Under the pieces are notes generated by a model. That model searched no databases. It worked only from the letters and a program-made list of their open reading frames with translations, and was not told the DNA's origin. From JBFWRK01 sp050248955 (GTDB lineage: Bacteria; Actinomycetota; Acidimicrobiia; Acidimicrobiales; Ilumatobacteraceae): DNA of 64,000 nt. The stretch is taken from NCBI GenBank assembly GCA_050248955.1, contig JBFWRK010000017.1:1-64000 (forward strand), given 5' to 3'. Both the position numbers and the translations under genes were made by a program. The first letter of the stretch is position 1, and each line of letters opens with the position of its first letter. Of this stretch, positions 1-7,564 are shown piece after piece.

Positions 1-109
1 CGGCGCGGAACTCGCGCGCCTGCCCGACCTGCAGGAAGTTCAACTGCACGAACAGCACGACGTAGCAGAGCAGCAAGACGGCGGCGAGCCTGCGGATGCG
101 GGCGTTCAT
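1..109 (-). CDS. pbpA: Penicillin-binding protein (PbpA-like), N-terminal fragment
   Basis: Only the first 36 codons are inside the window; the gene runs off the left edge. They encode a short basic N-terminus (MNARIRRL) followed by one hydrophobic segment and then QLNFLQVGQARE. That is the usual start of class B penicillin-binding proteins: a signal-anchor helix followed by an N/Q-rich exit into the periplasmic domain. The identification rests mainly on context: in Actinobacteria the order fhaA-fhaB-pstP-rodA-pbpA is conserved and all the other members lie to the right on the same strand. Its expected role is transpeptidation of peptidoglycan together with the RodA/FtsW glycosyltransferase. 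Here it is separated from rodA by an oppositely oriented gene, so it probably needs its own promoter between 110 and 494. Confidence 0.75.
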   Translation of the reverse strand, partial: MNARIRRLAAVLLLCYVVLFVQLNFLQVGQAREFRA

Positions 110-494
110 GCGATCACCGTCGCGTCGTCCACACCCGGCAGCCGGTCGATCACGTGGATCGAGGCTAGGCCGGGATCACCCCACTCGGCCGAGCCCGTAG
201 CGCTCGTTCCGCGCCGAGCCGGTTCATGCGGTGACGATCTGCGTCGGGACGTCGGCGCGACGCGACGGTCGATGGAGGGAGGAATCGACACGCCGTCGAG
301 GCTAGAGCCCGTTCCGTCGTCGCTCGTGTCGACCCCTTGCGTTCGACTTCGATCGGGTGTAGATCGATCGTTGGTCGTCACTCATCGGGCGGACACGGGG
401 CGGCGGCGGACGCCGCTCCGGTGGGGCGCTGGGCCCGACGGTGGCGACCGCAACGACGCCGCATTCGGCGACGGCGAAAAGAGCGGGAGGAACG
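110..494. other. Divergent intergenic region, no gene seen
   Basis: This 385-base stretch separates the start of pbpA (leftward) from the start of a secreted protein gene (rightward). It must hold promoters for both. I found no convincing -35/-10 pair, riboswitch or RNA gene. The open frames crossing it are arginine- and proline-rich frames without domain features. Confidence 0.5.
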
Positions 495-2447
495 ATGAGG
501 CGGAGCGTGGTGGTGGGGAGCGTCTCGCTCCTGATGGTTGCGGGGACGGTGATCGCGCCTGCCGCGACGATCACGTCAGCGGCCGGTCCGGGCGGAACGC
601 GGTCGATACCGGCCGGGGGCACGACCGCGATTCGGCCCGGCGTCCAAGGAGCGGATGGGCTGCAGCAGCCAGAGCTGCGCCCACCACGTAGCCACCAGGG
701 CGAGGCGGACTCCTTCAACCGGGCCCGACCCGGGTTCAAGAACGGGAAGTTCCCGAAGCGGCCGCTCGATGCGCCCACGGTGGCGTCGAGCTCCATCGCT
801 GGCGCGAACCCCGATTTGCTCGCCGGCGTCAACGGACTGACCCATCGCGATCAGCGACTCGCCAACGGCGGCAACCAGTTCTCGCTGGAGCCGCCCGACC
901 AGGCGCTGTGCGTCGGCAACGGCTACATGCTCGAAGGAGTGAACAGCGTCGTGCGGGTGCGCAGCGCCGCCGACGGAACCGCGTTGACCGGGGTGCAGGA
1001 CATCAACAGCTTCTTCGGCTATCCCGCCGCGATCAACCGGACGACCGGTGCGATCGGCCCGCGGGTGATCGATCCGGTCTGCCACTACGACCCCGATTCG
1101 AATCGGTTCATCGTCGTGATCACGACGCTCCACTCGTTGCCCAACGGCGACTTCACTGGGCGGAACACGATCGACGTCGCCGTATCGAACACCGGCGACC
1201 CGACCGGTACGTGGACGAGGTACTCCGTGCCGGCACAGAACGATGGCACCGAGGGCACGCCGAATCACGGCTGCACGCTCGACGGCGTCGTGCCGGGACC
1301 GTGCTTCCAGGACTACCCGCACATCGGGGGTGACCGCAACGGCGTCTACGTCACGACGAACGAGTACGACCTGTTCGGACCGAACTTCAACGCTGCCCAG
1401 GTCTTCGCGTTCTCGAAGAGCCAACTCGCCGCCCACCCGGCGAGCATCAACGTCACACTGATCGAGAACCTTGCCGTCGACGGATCACCTGGGTTCACCG
1501 TGTGGCCGGCGACGTCGCCTGCCGGGCAGTACTCGTCGGAGCGGAACGGCACCGAGTACCTGCTCAGCACGATTGCTGGCGACGGCAGTGAGACCGGCAA
1601 CCCGACCGGCACGGCCCGTCGCATCGGGATGTGGGCGATCACGAACACGGCATCGCTCAACTCGGCGTCACCGGCGCTCGAGATCACGAGCCGCTTGACG
1701 AACAGCGAGACCTACGTGTACCCGCCGACCTCTGATCAGCAGCCCGGAGACATCCCGCTCGGCGAGTGCGTCAACGACACGACGATCTCGACGCCGTTCG
1801 GGCCGGGATGTTGGCAGCTGCTCTTCGTCGACGAACCCGCTCATGACGAGGTCGAGTCGCGTCCGGACTCGCTCGACACGAGGATGCAGCAGACGTGGTA
1901 TGTGAACGGGGTTCTCTGGGGCACGGCCGGGACGGCAGTCTCGGTCGATGGCGAGCTGAAAGCCGGTGTCGCCTGGTTCGCCGTCACGCCGAAGATCAAT
2001 GGCGCGGGAAAGATCGAGGGTCGCGTGGCGAAGCAGGGCTACGTCGCTCTCGCGAACAACAACTTGACCATGCCGGCAATCGCGATGACGTCCTCGGGCA
2101 GTGGGGCGATCGCGTTCACAGTCACGGGAGAGGACCACTATCCGAGCGCCGGCTACGTCCGCATCGACGCCGCCGGCAACGTCGGGCCGATCCACCTCGC
2201 GGCCGTCGGGCTCGGCCCGGATGACGGCTTCACGAGCTACAAGTCGTTCGTCGGCGATCCCCCGCGGACGAGGTGGGGTGACTATGGCGCCGCTGTCACG
2301 GACGGCTCGTCGATCTGGATCGCCTCGGAGTACATCGGGCAGACGTGCACGCTGTCCCAGTTCCTCACCGGAGCGATCGGCAGCTGCGGCGGAACGCGGA
2401 CTGCCCTCGGCAACTGGTACACGCGGTTGACGAAGCTCAGCGCGTAG
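495..2447 (+). CDS. Large secreted protein of unknown function
   Basis: A protein of about 650 residues with a clear signal peptide: MRRSVVVG, a hydrophobic core, then an Ala-rich cleavage region near residue 30. The start is ATG at 495, preceded by a good ribosome binding site (GGGAGGA just upstream); the open frame extends further 5' but without a better start. The mature part has many Gly/Asn/Asp turns and blocks such as DPVCHYDPDSNRF, FQDYPHIGGD, TRWGDYGAAVTDG and WIASEY, suggesting a repeated beta-sheet (propeller-like) extracellular fold. Several cysteines could form disulphides. I do not recognise catalytic residues. It sits between rodA and pbpA in the opposite orientation and converges on rodA, so it looks inserted into a normally contiguous cell-wall operon. 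Function unknown. Confidence 0.85.
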   Translation: MRRSVVVGSVSLLMVAGTVIAPAATITSAAGPGGTRSIPAGGTTAIRPGVQGADGLQQPELRPPRSHQGEADSFNRARPGFKNGKFPKRPLDAPTVASSSIAGANPDLLAGVNGLTHRDQRLANGGNQFSLEPPDQALCVGNGYMLEGVNSVVRVRSAADGTALTGVQDINSFFGYPAAINRTTGAIGPRVIDPVCHYDPDSNRFIVVITTLHSLPNGDFTGRNTIDVAVSNTGDPTGTWTRYSVPAQNDGTEGTPNHGCTLDGVVPGPCFQDYPHIGGDRNGVYVTTNEYDLFGPNFNAAQVFAFSKSQLAAHPASINVTLIENLAVDGSPGFTVWPATSPAGQYSSERNGTEYLLSTIAGDGSETGNPTGTARRIGMWAITNTASLNSASPALEITSRLTNSETYVYPPTSDQQPGDIPLGECVNDTTISTPFGPGCWQLLFVDEPAHDEVESRPDSLDTRMQQTWYVNGVLWGTAGTAVSVDGELKAGVAWFAVTPKINGAGKIEGRVAKQGYVALANNNLTMPAIAMTSSGSGAIAFTVTGEDHYPSAGYVRIDAAGNVGPIHLAAVGLGPDDGFTSYKSFVGDPPRTRWGDYGAAVTDGSSIWIASEYIGQTCTLSQFLTGAIGSCGGTRTALGNWYTRLTKLSA

Positions 2448-2459
2448 CGACCGAAGCAC

Positions 2460-2501
2460 GCGACGGAGGTCCTTGGCCGCAGGGTCAGGGACCTCCGTCG
2501 C
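2460..2501. terminator. Bidirectional terminator hairpin between converging genes
   Basis: A perfect 13-bp stem (2460-2472 with 2489-2501, GCGACGGAGGTCC and its complement) around a 16-nt loop. It starts 12 bases after the stop of the secreted-protein gene. The rodA stop codon (2485-2487) lies inside the loop, and the right arm is the last few rodA codons, so the hairpin overlaps coding sequence. There is no long U-tract, which is common in high-GC Actinobacteria. Confidence 0.7.
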
Positions 2502-3873
2502 TGCCTGTTGCGGCCTGTGCCTTCGCGTACCGCTTCGCCGTGCGTCGCTCACGCCAGCTGATCTCTTCCGGAAGCTCGCCGATCTTGCGCGCCGTCGAGT
2601 CGCTGATCCGCATCAGCAGCGCGAGCAGCACGTAGTTCGCAACGAGCGATGACCCGCCGTAGCTCACGAACGGGAGCGTGACGCCGGTGAGCGGCAGGAC
2701 GCGTACGACGCCGGCGATGATGATGAAGGCCTGCACGCCGAGGATCGTGGTGAGCCCGGTCGCCAGCAGCTTCTCGAACGTCCGCTCCGCCCGCGTCGCG
2801 CTGCGCAGCCCGGAGCCGATCATCAGCATGAACGCGAGCAGCACGGCCGTCGCGCCGAAGAGCCCGAGCTCCTCGCCGATCGCAGCGAAGATGAAGTCGT
2901 TCTTGACCTCCGGGATCTTGCCCGGCGTGCCGAGTCCGAGGCCGGTGCCGCCGAGGCTGCCGCTGCCGAACGCGAACATCGCCTGGGCGATCTGATAGCC
3001 CTTGCCCTCGTAGCGGCTCCACGGGTCGAGCCAGATGTCGATGCGGGTCTGCACGTGGTCGAACAACTGCCACGAGACGTATGCGCCGGCCGCGAAGAGC
3101 ACGGTGCCGATGGCGATGAAGCTCGCCTTCTCCGTCGCCACCCACAGCAGCACGACGAAGAGCGCGAAGAACAGCAGCGACGAGCCGAGATCGCGCTGCG
3201 CGACCATGACGACGACGCTGAACGCCCATGCGGCGAGGATCGGGAGCAGGTGGCGTGGCTCCGGCAGGTTGAGCGGCCCGACCCGCCAGGTGCCGGCGGC
3301 GATGAGCTCGCGGCGCTCCGTCAGGTAGCCGGCGAAGAAGAGCGCGAGGCAGATCTTCGCCAGCTCGCCGGGCTGGAAGCCCATCGGGCCGATCCGCACC
3401 CAGATGCGGGCGCCACCGAACGTGCGGCCGATGCCGGGGAGGAGCGGCATCATCAGCAGTGCCACGCCGGCGAACAGGAACGTCCACTGGTAGCGGCGAA
3501 GGTCGTTCACCCGCCGGACGACGACGAGCGTGCCGATGTACGCGGCAATGCCGACCATCGTCCACGTCGCCTGCAACCCGGCGAGGTTCTTCGCGTCGAG
3601 GCGGGCGATCATCACGTAGCCGATGCCGTTGAGCAGTGCCGCGAGTGGCAGCAGCACGCCGTCTGCGCCACGGGCGAGGTAGCGGGTCGCGATGTGCGCT
3701 GTGACGAGCAGACCGAGGACGAAGAGGACGAAGCCGACGAGGTTCGCCGGGATGTTGCTGTCCCGTCCGAGCGCCGAGAGCGTGTACGCGGAGCCCGTGA
3801 TCAGGCCGGCCATCAGGATGAGACCGAGCTCGGTGTTGCGCCGACCCGTCGCGAGCGGCGACGTCACACTCAC
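2485..3873 (-). CDS. rodA: SEDS peptidoglycan glycosyltransferase RodA/FtsW
   Basis: A 462-residue integral membrane protein of the FtsW/RodA/SpoVE (SEDS) family, which polymerises lipid II into glycan strands with a partner class B PBP. Around ten hydrophobic helices are visible. Family signatures include FQPGELAKICLALF, AQRDLGSSLLFF, WLDPW, KNDFIFAAIGEELG and LPFVSYGGSSL near the C-terminus. The protein ends in a basic cytosolic tail. The start is a GTG whose codon overlaps the stop of pstP by 4 bases, implying translational coupling. RodA rather than FtsW is preferred because of the fha-pstP neighbourhood. Unusually, the pbpA partner does not follow directly; a rightward gene intervenes. 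Confidence 0.93.
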   Translation of the reverse strand: MSVTSPLATGRRNTELGLILMAGLITGSAYTLSALGRDSNIPANLVGFVLFVLGLLVTAHIATRYLARGADGVLLPLAALLNGIGYVMIARLDAKNLAGLQATWTMVGIAAYIGTLVVVRRVNDLRRYQWTFLFAGVALLMMPLLPGIGRTFGGARIWVRIGPMGFQPGELAKICLALFFAGYLTERRELIAAGTWRVGPLNLPEPRHLLPILAAWAFSVVVMVAQRDLGSSLLFFALFVVLLWVATEKASFIAIGTVLFAAGAYVSWQLFDHVQTRIDIWLDPWSRYEGKGYQIAQAMFAFGSGSLGGTGLGLGTPGKIPEVKNDFIFAAIGEELGLFGATAVLLAFMLMIGSGLRSATRAERTFEKLLATGLTTILGVQAFIIIAGVVRVLPLTGVTLPFVSYGGSSLVANYVLLALLMRISDSTARKIGELPEEISWRERRTAKRYAKAQAATGSDGGP

Positions 3874-5354
3874 GGGCCGCTCGCCTCCGGCGTGGACGGC
3901 GCCGTGGTCGTGACCTCGGCGACCGTCGTCGCGCTGGCATCGGTGGTCGTCGTCGCCGCGACCGTCGTCGTGGGGGCGACGATGTCGACGTAGCCGACGG
4001 CGGCGTCGAGCGAGTCGAACGTCGGGTGGCGCTCGATGGCGGAGATGCGGTTCGGTGGGATGTCGTCGCGCGTGCGTGGCAGGAGCGCTTCGATGGTCGG
4101 GTCGAACCAGAGCAGACCGTCGGGACGGCCCTTGTAGACCGCGACGTCGTCGCCGGCGAAACCGAGGAAGTAGCCGCTGCGGGCGTACGCGGCGGTCATC
4201 ACGAACGCGACGACGAACACGCCGAGCACCGCCGTCACGAAGAGGATCATCGGAACGCTGAGACGACGGCGGCGGCGCTGCGGTTCCGCCGGAGGCTCAG
4301 ACGTGTCGGAGATCACGCCCGTGGCGGTGCTCGCCGCGCCGGCCGCGCCTGCGGCGCCGGCCGCGCCCGTCGCGCCGGCCGCGCCCGTCGCGCCGGCCGC
4401 GCCCGCCTGCGGACGGCGGAGCGGACCGGTGATGTCGCTGACCGGCAGTTCGGCGGCGGCGGTGTTCGAGCCCGTGGAGGCTGTCGTGGCGGAGTTCGGG
4501 GTCCCGGTTCTCGTCGTCGCAGTGGTACCGGTCGGGGTCTCGTCGGCCCATTGCCCGACCTCGCCCTCACCGTCGGCCCAGTGCGGCTCGAGTGCGACGT
4601 CGAGCGTGTCGTCCGGCGCAGCGCCACCAGCGACGACGTCGACGACGACGACCGTCGTGTTGTCCCGGCCACCGTGGCGGTTCGCCGTCGCGACGAGCTG
4701 TTCGGCGGCCTGCTGCGGATCGGCGATGCTCGCGAGGAGCTCGCCGATCGTCTCGTCGATCACCTCGTCGACGAGCCCGTCGGAACAGAGCAGGAATCGG
4801 TCACCGGTCACGAGCGGCAACGTCCACGCGTCGATCTGCACGCTGCGGTCGATGCCGAGCGCGCGGGTGACGATGTTGCGGTGCGGATGGGCGCGGGCCT
4901 CGTCGGCGTCGAGCTGCCCCGAGGTGATCAGCTCCTGGACGTAGCTGTGGTCGACGCTGAGCTGCTGGAGCCGGCCGGACCGGAGCACGTACGCCCGCGA
5001 GTCGCCGACGTTCACGAGCGCGAGCTGCTCGCCGCCGTTCGTCCCGACGACCGCGAGGACCGTGAGGGTCGTGCCCATGCCGCGCCGCTCGGCCGACGAG
5101 TTCGCGGCGTCGTTGATCTCGAGGTTCGCGGTGCGGACGGCATCGACGATCGTCGAGACGTCCGTGAGCGACGCGTCGTTGCCGAGTCGCCGTTTCAGCG
5201 CGGACACGGCCATCTCGCTCGCGACTTCGCCGGCGAGGTGGCCGCCCATGCCGTCGGCGACGGCGAAGACCGGCTCCCTGACGACGAACGAGTCCTCGTT
5301 CTCGGTCCGGACGAGCCCGGTGTCCGTCGAAGCTCCCCAACGCAGCGTCGCCAT
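3870..5354 (-). CDS. pstP: PP2C-family Ser/Thr protein phosphatase PstP
   Basis: A 494-residue membrane-anchored phosphatase that reverses PknA/PknB-type phosphorylation of envelope proteins. The catalytic PP2C domain occupies about residues 5-240, with the metal-binding motifs RTENEDS, ADGMGGH (about 33-39), GDSRAYV, CSDGLVDE and GGRDNTTVVVV. A long linker follows, including a Gly-Ala-Ala/Gly-Ala-Thr stretch with collagen-like periodicity (encoded near 4330-4412). After a run of six arginines comes a transmembrane helix at about 366-389, then an extracytoplasmic tail of about 105 residues ending in Thr/Ala-rich sequence. ATG at 5354 is preceded by a GAGGG-type site; the longer open frame upstream overlaps fhaB and is unlikely. 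It is 13 bases downstream of fhaB and overlaps rodA by 4 bases. Confidence 0.93.
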   Translation of the reverse strand: MATLRWGASTDTGLVRTENEDSFVVREPVFAVADGMGGHLAGEVASEMAVSALKRRLGNDASLTDVSTIVDAVRTANLEINDAANSSAERRGMGTTLTVLAVVGTNGGEQLALVNVGDSRAYVLRSGRLQQLSVDHSYVQELITSGQLDADEARAHPHRNIVTRALGIDRSVQIDAWTLPLVTGDRFLLCSDGLVDEVIDETIGELLASIADPQQAAEQLVATANRHGGRDNTTVVVVDVVAGGAAPDDTLDVALEPHWADGEGEVGQWADETPTGTTATTRTGTPNSATTASTGSNTAAAELPVSDITGPLRRPQAGAAGATGAAGATGAAGAAGAAGAASTATGVISDTSEPPAEPQRRRRRLSVPMILFVTAVLGVFVVAFVMTAAYARSGYFLGFAGDDVAVYKGRPDGLLWFDPTIEALLPRTRDDIPPNRISAIERHPTFDSLDAAVGYVDIVAPTTTVAATTTTDASATTVAEVTTTAPSTPEASGP

Positions 5355-5367
5355 CAGCCCTCGCACC

Positions 5368-5892
5368 TCATTCGGCTTCCAGCACGGTGCTGCCGAGCTG
5401 CAGGCGGTCGCCCTTGTGGATCGATGTCGGCCGCACGAGCCGATTGCCGTTGAGCATTGAGCCGTTGGTCGAGCCGAGATCCTCGACGTACACCTGGCCG
5501 GCGTCGGTGAACACCCGCGCGTGGAGCTGCGAGATGTAGGTGTCGTCGGGGATCGAGATCGTGCAACCCGATGCCCGGCCGATGGTGAGCTCCTCGCCGA
5601 TCGCGAACGCCGACCCCTTGCGGACCCGAGGTTCGATGACGACGAGCCGCCCGACGTGTCCGCGACGGCCCTTCGTCGCCCGCGGTGCGCGCTGCGCTGC
5701 GCCAGGACCCATGGCCGGTCCGGCGCCGACGGGTGCGGTGTGGTCGACGACAGCGACACGTTGGCGCCGGTCCTCCACGGGGGCGCGTGGGGTGCGGACC
5801 TCGGTCCACACCGCCCAGAGCACGCGCGCGAAGAACAGGTAGAGGAGGATGAGGAGGCAGATCTTGAAGACGCCGAGCAACTGGTCGGTCAT
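5368..5892 (-). CDS. fhaB: Membrane-anchored FHA-domain protein FhaB/FipA
   Basis: A 174-residue protein with an N-terminal transmembrane helix (about residues 8-30) and a C-terminal forkhead-associated domain (about 80-170). The FHA core motifs are visible: TIGRASGC (phosphothreonine-binding Arg), SQLHARV and DLGSTNGSMLNG. FHA domains bind phosphothreonine peptides, so this protein probably reads PknA/PknB signals at the division or elongation site. Length and architecture match actinobacterial FhaB. It lies 16 bases after fhaA and 13 bases before pstP on the same strand, so the cluster is one operon. Confidence 0.92.
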   Translation of the reverse strand: MTDQLLGVFKICLLILLYLFFARVLWAVWTEVRTPRAPVEDRRQRVAVVDHTAPVGAGPAMGPGAAQRAPRATKGRRGHVGRLVVIEPRVRKGSAFAIGEELTIGRASGCTISIPDDTYISQLHARVFTDAGQVYVEDLGSTNGSMLNGNRLVRPTSIHKGDRLQLGSTVLEAE

Positions 5893-5908
5893 GCGGTCGG
5901 GGAGCCTT

Positions 5909-6571
5909 TCAGCTGGCCTCGAACCTGATGTGAGCGGTGCCGAGACTGATGATGTCGCCCTCGCGGAGGAGACGCTCGCCCTCGATCCGCACGCCGTTGA
6001 CCTTCGTCCCGTTGGTGGAACCGAGATCCGCCGCGACCCAGCCGGTGCCGCGGGGACGGACCTCTGCGTGGCGGCGGCTGATGTTCGAATCGTTCAGGGT
6101 GATCGTGCACTCGGGCAGGCGACCGATCGTGATGACCGACGCGCTGAGCTCGATGCGCTCGCCGGACGGCAGCACGAGGCTGCCCGCGCCGATGCCGCCG
6201 CCGGCTTCCTTCATCTGCGACTCGATCGCGAACCGGCCGCTCTTCTGGCGAGGGTCGGCGGTGAGCTCGACGTGCACCGGGCCCATGAAGTGGTAGCTCT
6301 CGTCGCGGGCGTACTCCCGAGCCGCCTCGCAGAGCTCGATCACGAGCGCATCCTGGATGTCGACGAAGCTCGCATGGTCGGAGGGCGCGAGCAGGAACGT
6401 GAAGTGGTTCGGGACGATCCGACGGCCCTTGACGTCGATCGACCGGTGCTCGTCCATCTCACGGACGAGGCGACGGCCGAGTTCGATCGGGCGGAGGCTG
6501 CCACGGGACGCGCGCGAGAACACGCCCTCGACCATACGCTCTAGACCGTGTTCGAATGATTGCAGACCCAC
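5909..6571 (-). CDS. fhaA: FhaA-type protein with DUF3662 and FHA domains
   Basis: A 220-residue protein with an N-terminal DUF3662 domain (from GLQSFEHGLERMVEGVFSRA, about residues 2-115) and a C-terminal FHA domain (about 130-220) with TIGRLPEC, SRRHAEV and DLGSTNGTKVNG. In mycobacteria FhaA links PknB signalling to lipid II flipping. The linker between domains is short, so this version is more compact than the mycobacterial one. The start is placed at GTG 6571, where family similarity begins; the open frame continues upstream into low-complexity sequence that I regard as non-coding. It is the first gene of the leftward operon. Confidence 0.9.
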   Translation of the reverse strand: MGLQSFEHGLERMVEGVFSRASRGSLRPIELGRRLVREMDEHRSIDVKGRRIVPNHFTFLLAPSDHASFVDIQDALVIELCEAAREYARDESYHFMGPVHVELTADPRQKSGRFAIESQMKEAGGGIGAGSLVLPSGERIELSASVITIGRLPECTITLNDSNISRRHAEVRPRGTGWVAADLGSTNGTKVNGVRIEGERLLREGDIISLGTAHIRFEAS

Positions 6572-7098
6572 AGGTGCGCCCAGGCTACCGGTGGTATCGA
6601 AGTCGCCCGCAGCAGCCCTCCGGTTCCCCGGCGGTGCCGGGCCTGCCGCCCTGACCGCCCGGGCCGCGTCCCGCCCGCGCCCGTGCGCGGAGCCGCCCGC
6701 CCCGCCGGGCCGCCGCCCGCCCATCCGCGGGCCCGACCCCCTGGGCCGGTCCCCGGTTCTCTGCTCGCCGACGACTCCCGACCGGTTCTCCGCTCCCGTC
6801 CGGACATCCCACGTCCTCGACCGATCACAGATCGGGGCTGGTGACGCGGATGAGCAGAGAAACGTCGTGGCTGGATCTCGTCGGCCCGATGACGGCTTCG
6901 CGCCAGCACTCGGCTCCATGTCAGCACCTCCGGTTGTTGCCAGCGAATCCGTTGCGGCGTGAGGAATCGCTGACACGGATGAGCGTCGCTGACGTCGTCG
7001 GTTACCGAACGCGGGTGACCGGCATAGCCATGCGGGTATCGGCTTGTTGAACCAGGTTGGGCGCCATCACGGCCTGCGCTAGCGTTGCGACGTCGCTC
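6572..7098. other. Intergenic region upstream of fhaA and tRNA-Leu
   Basis: About 530 bases with no credible gene. The left part (6600-6756) is extremely GC-rich, low-complexity sequence. The middle holds copy A of the 105-bp interspersed element (listed separately), whose similarity to copy C continues to about 6955. The rest must contain the promoters of the fhaA operon and of tRNA-Leu; I could not assign them with confidence. Confidence 0.6.
6757..6861 (+). repeat. 105-bp interspersed element, copy A
   Basis: The unit starts with TTCTCTGCTC and ends with its exact reverse complement GAGCAGAGAA. It contains a small internal hairpin (CCGATC-aca-GATCGG). Copies B (41881-41985, opposite strand) and C (54209-54313) have exactly the same length. 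By eye, B differs from A at about 6 positions. Similarity to C continues about 95 bases past the right inverted repeat. There is no ORF inside. Confidence 0.85.
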
Positions 7099-7181
7099 GG
7101 GCGAGTGGCGGAATGGCAGACGCGCTGGCTTCAGGTGCCAGTGTTCGTAAGAACGTGGGGGTTCAAGTCCCCCCTCGCCCA
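7099..7181 (+). tRNA. tRNA-Leu (anticodon CAG)
   Basis: Acceptor stem GGGCGAG (7099-7105) pairs with CTCGCCC (7174-7180), followed by discriminator A at 7181 and CC. The anticodon stem CTGGC/GCCAG encloses TTCAGGT, giving anticodon CAG (7132-7134). A long variable arm (GTTCGTAAGAAC) and the T-arm GGGGGTTCAAGTCCCCC are clear, as expected for a class II leucine tRNA. The last two bases of CCA are not fully encoded (ACCG follows the stem). Confidence 0.97.
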
Positions 7182-7182
7182 C

Positions 7183-7564
7183 CGCTTGCGGGCAGTTGCC
7201 CCAATAGATGCCGTTCAAGCGATCACGTTGAATTTCGGCTCCGGCGGGGCCCCGCCGGCGGCTGCGCCGGGCTCTCAGTTCGGAGTGCCCCGAGTCTGGT
7301 GGAGGCTCTCGCTCCGCCACGGGTACACATGTGCCTTGACCGGGTCTTGACAGAGCGTCCGACGTGCGCGTACGTCACCAAGCGGGGGCGTCATTGCGCG
7401 CAACCGGCGGGTCGTGTCGGCGGTGTCGGTGGCTGTGATGCTCCCGGTGTAGTTGTAGATGTCCCATTGCCGGGACCTTCGAGGGGCGGACTGAGTGGCG
7501 ATCTGTGGTGGGCACTGGGTGGTCCTGTCGATTGACCCGACGAGATGAGCTGATCGGAGACCAC
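7183..7564. other. Intergenic region between tRNA-Leu and the PQQ-type gene
   Basis: About 380 bases. It begins after the tRNA, contains the palindrome listed at 7241-7258, and ends at the ribosome binding site (GATCGGAGA) of the next gene. Short open frames cross it, but none has a domain, start site or composition I would trust as a gene. Confidence 0.5.
7241..7258. terminator. GC palindrome downstream of tRNA-Leu
   Basis: A perfect 18-base palindrome (CCGGCGGGG and its complement) about 60 bases past the tRNA. It could act as the tRNA transcription terminator. There is no loop spacer and no U-tract, so the role is tentative. Confidence 0.4.

Noticed and set aside
6600..6756. Possible Pro/Arg-rich protein upstream of fhaA
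   Set aside because: All frames through this stretch are low-complexity because of extreme GC content, and family similarity of FhaA begins at 6571.
7099..7564. tRNA-Leu as an integration site
   Set aside because: There is no duplicated tRNA 3' end downstream and no integrase, so no island insertion is supported.
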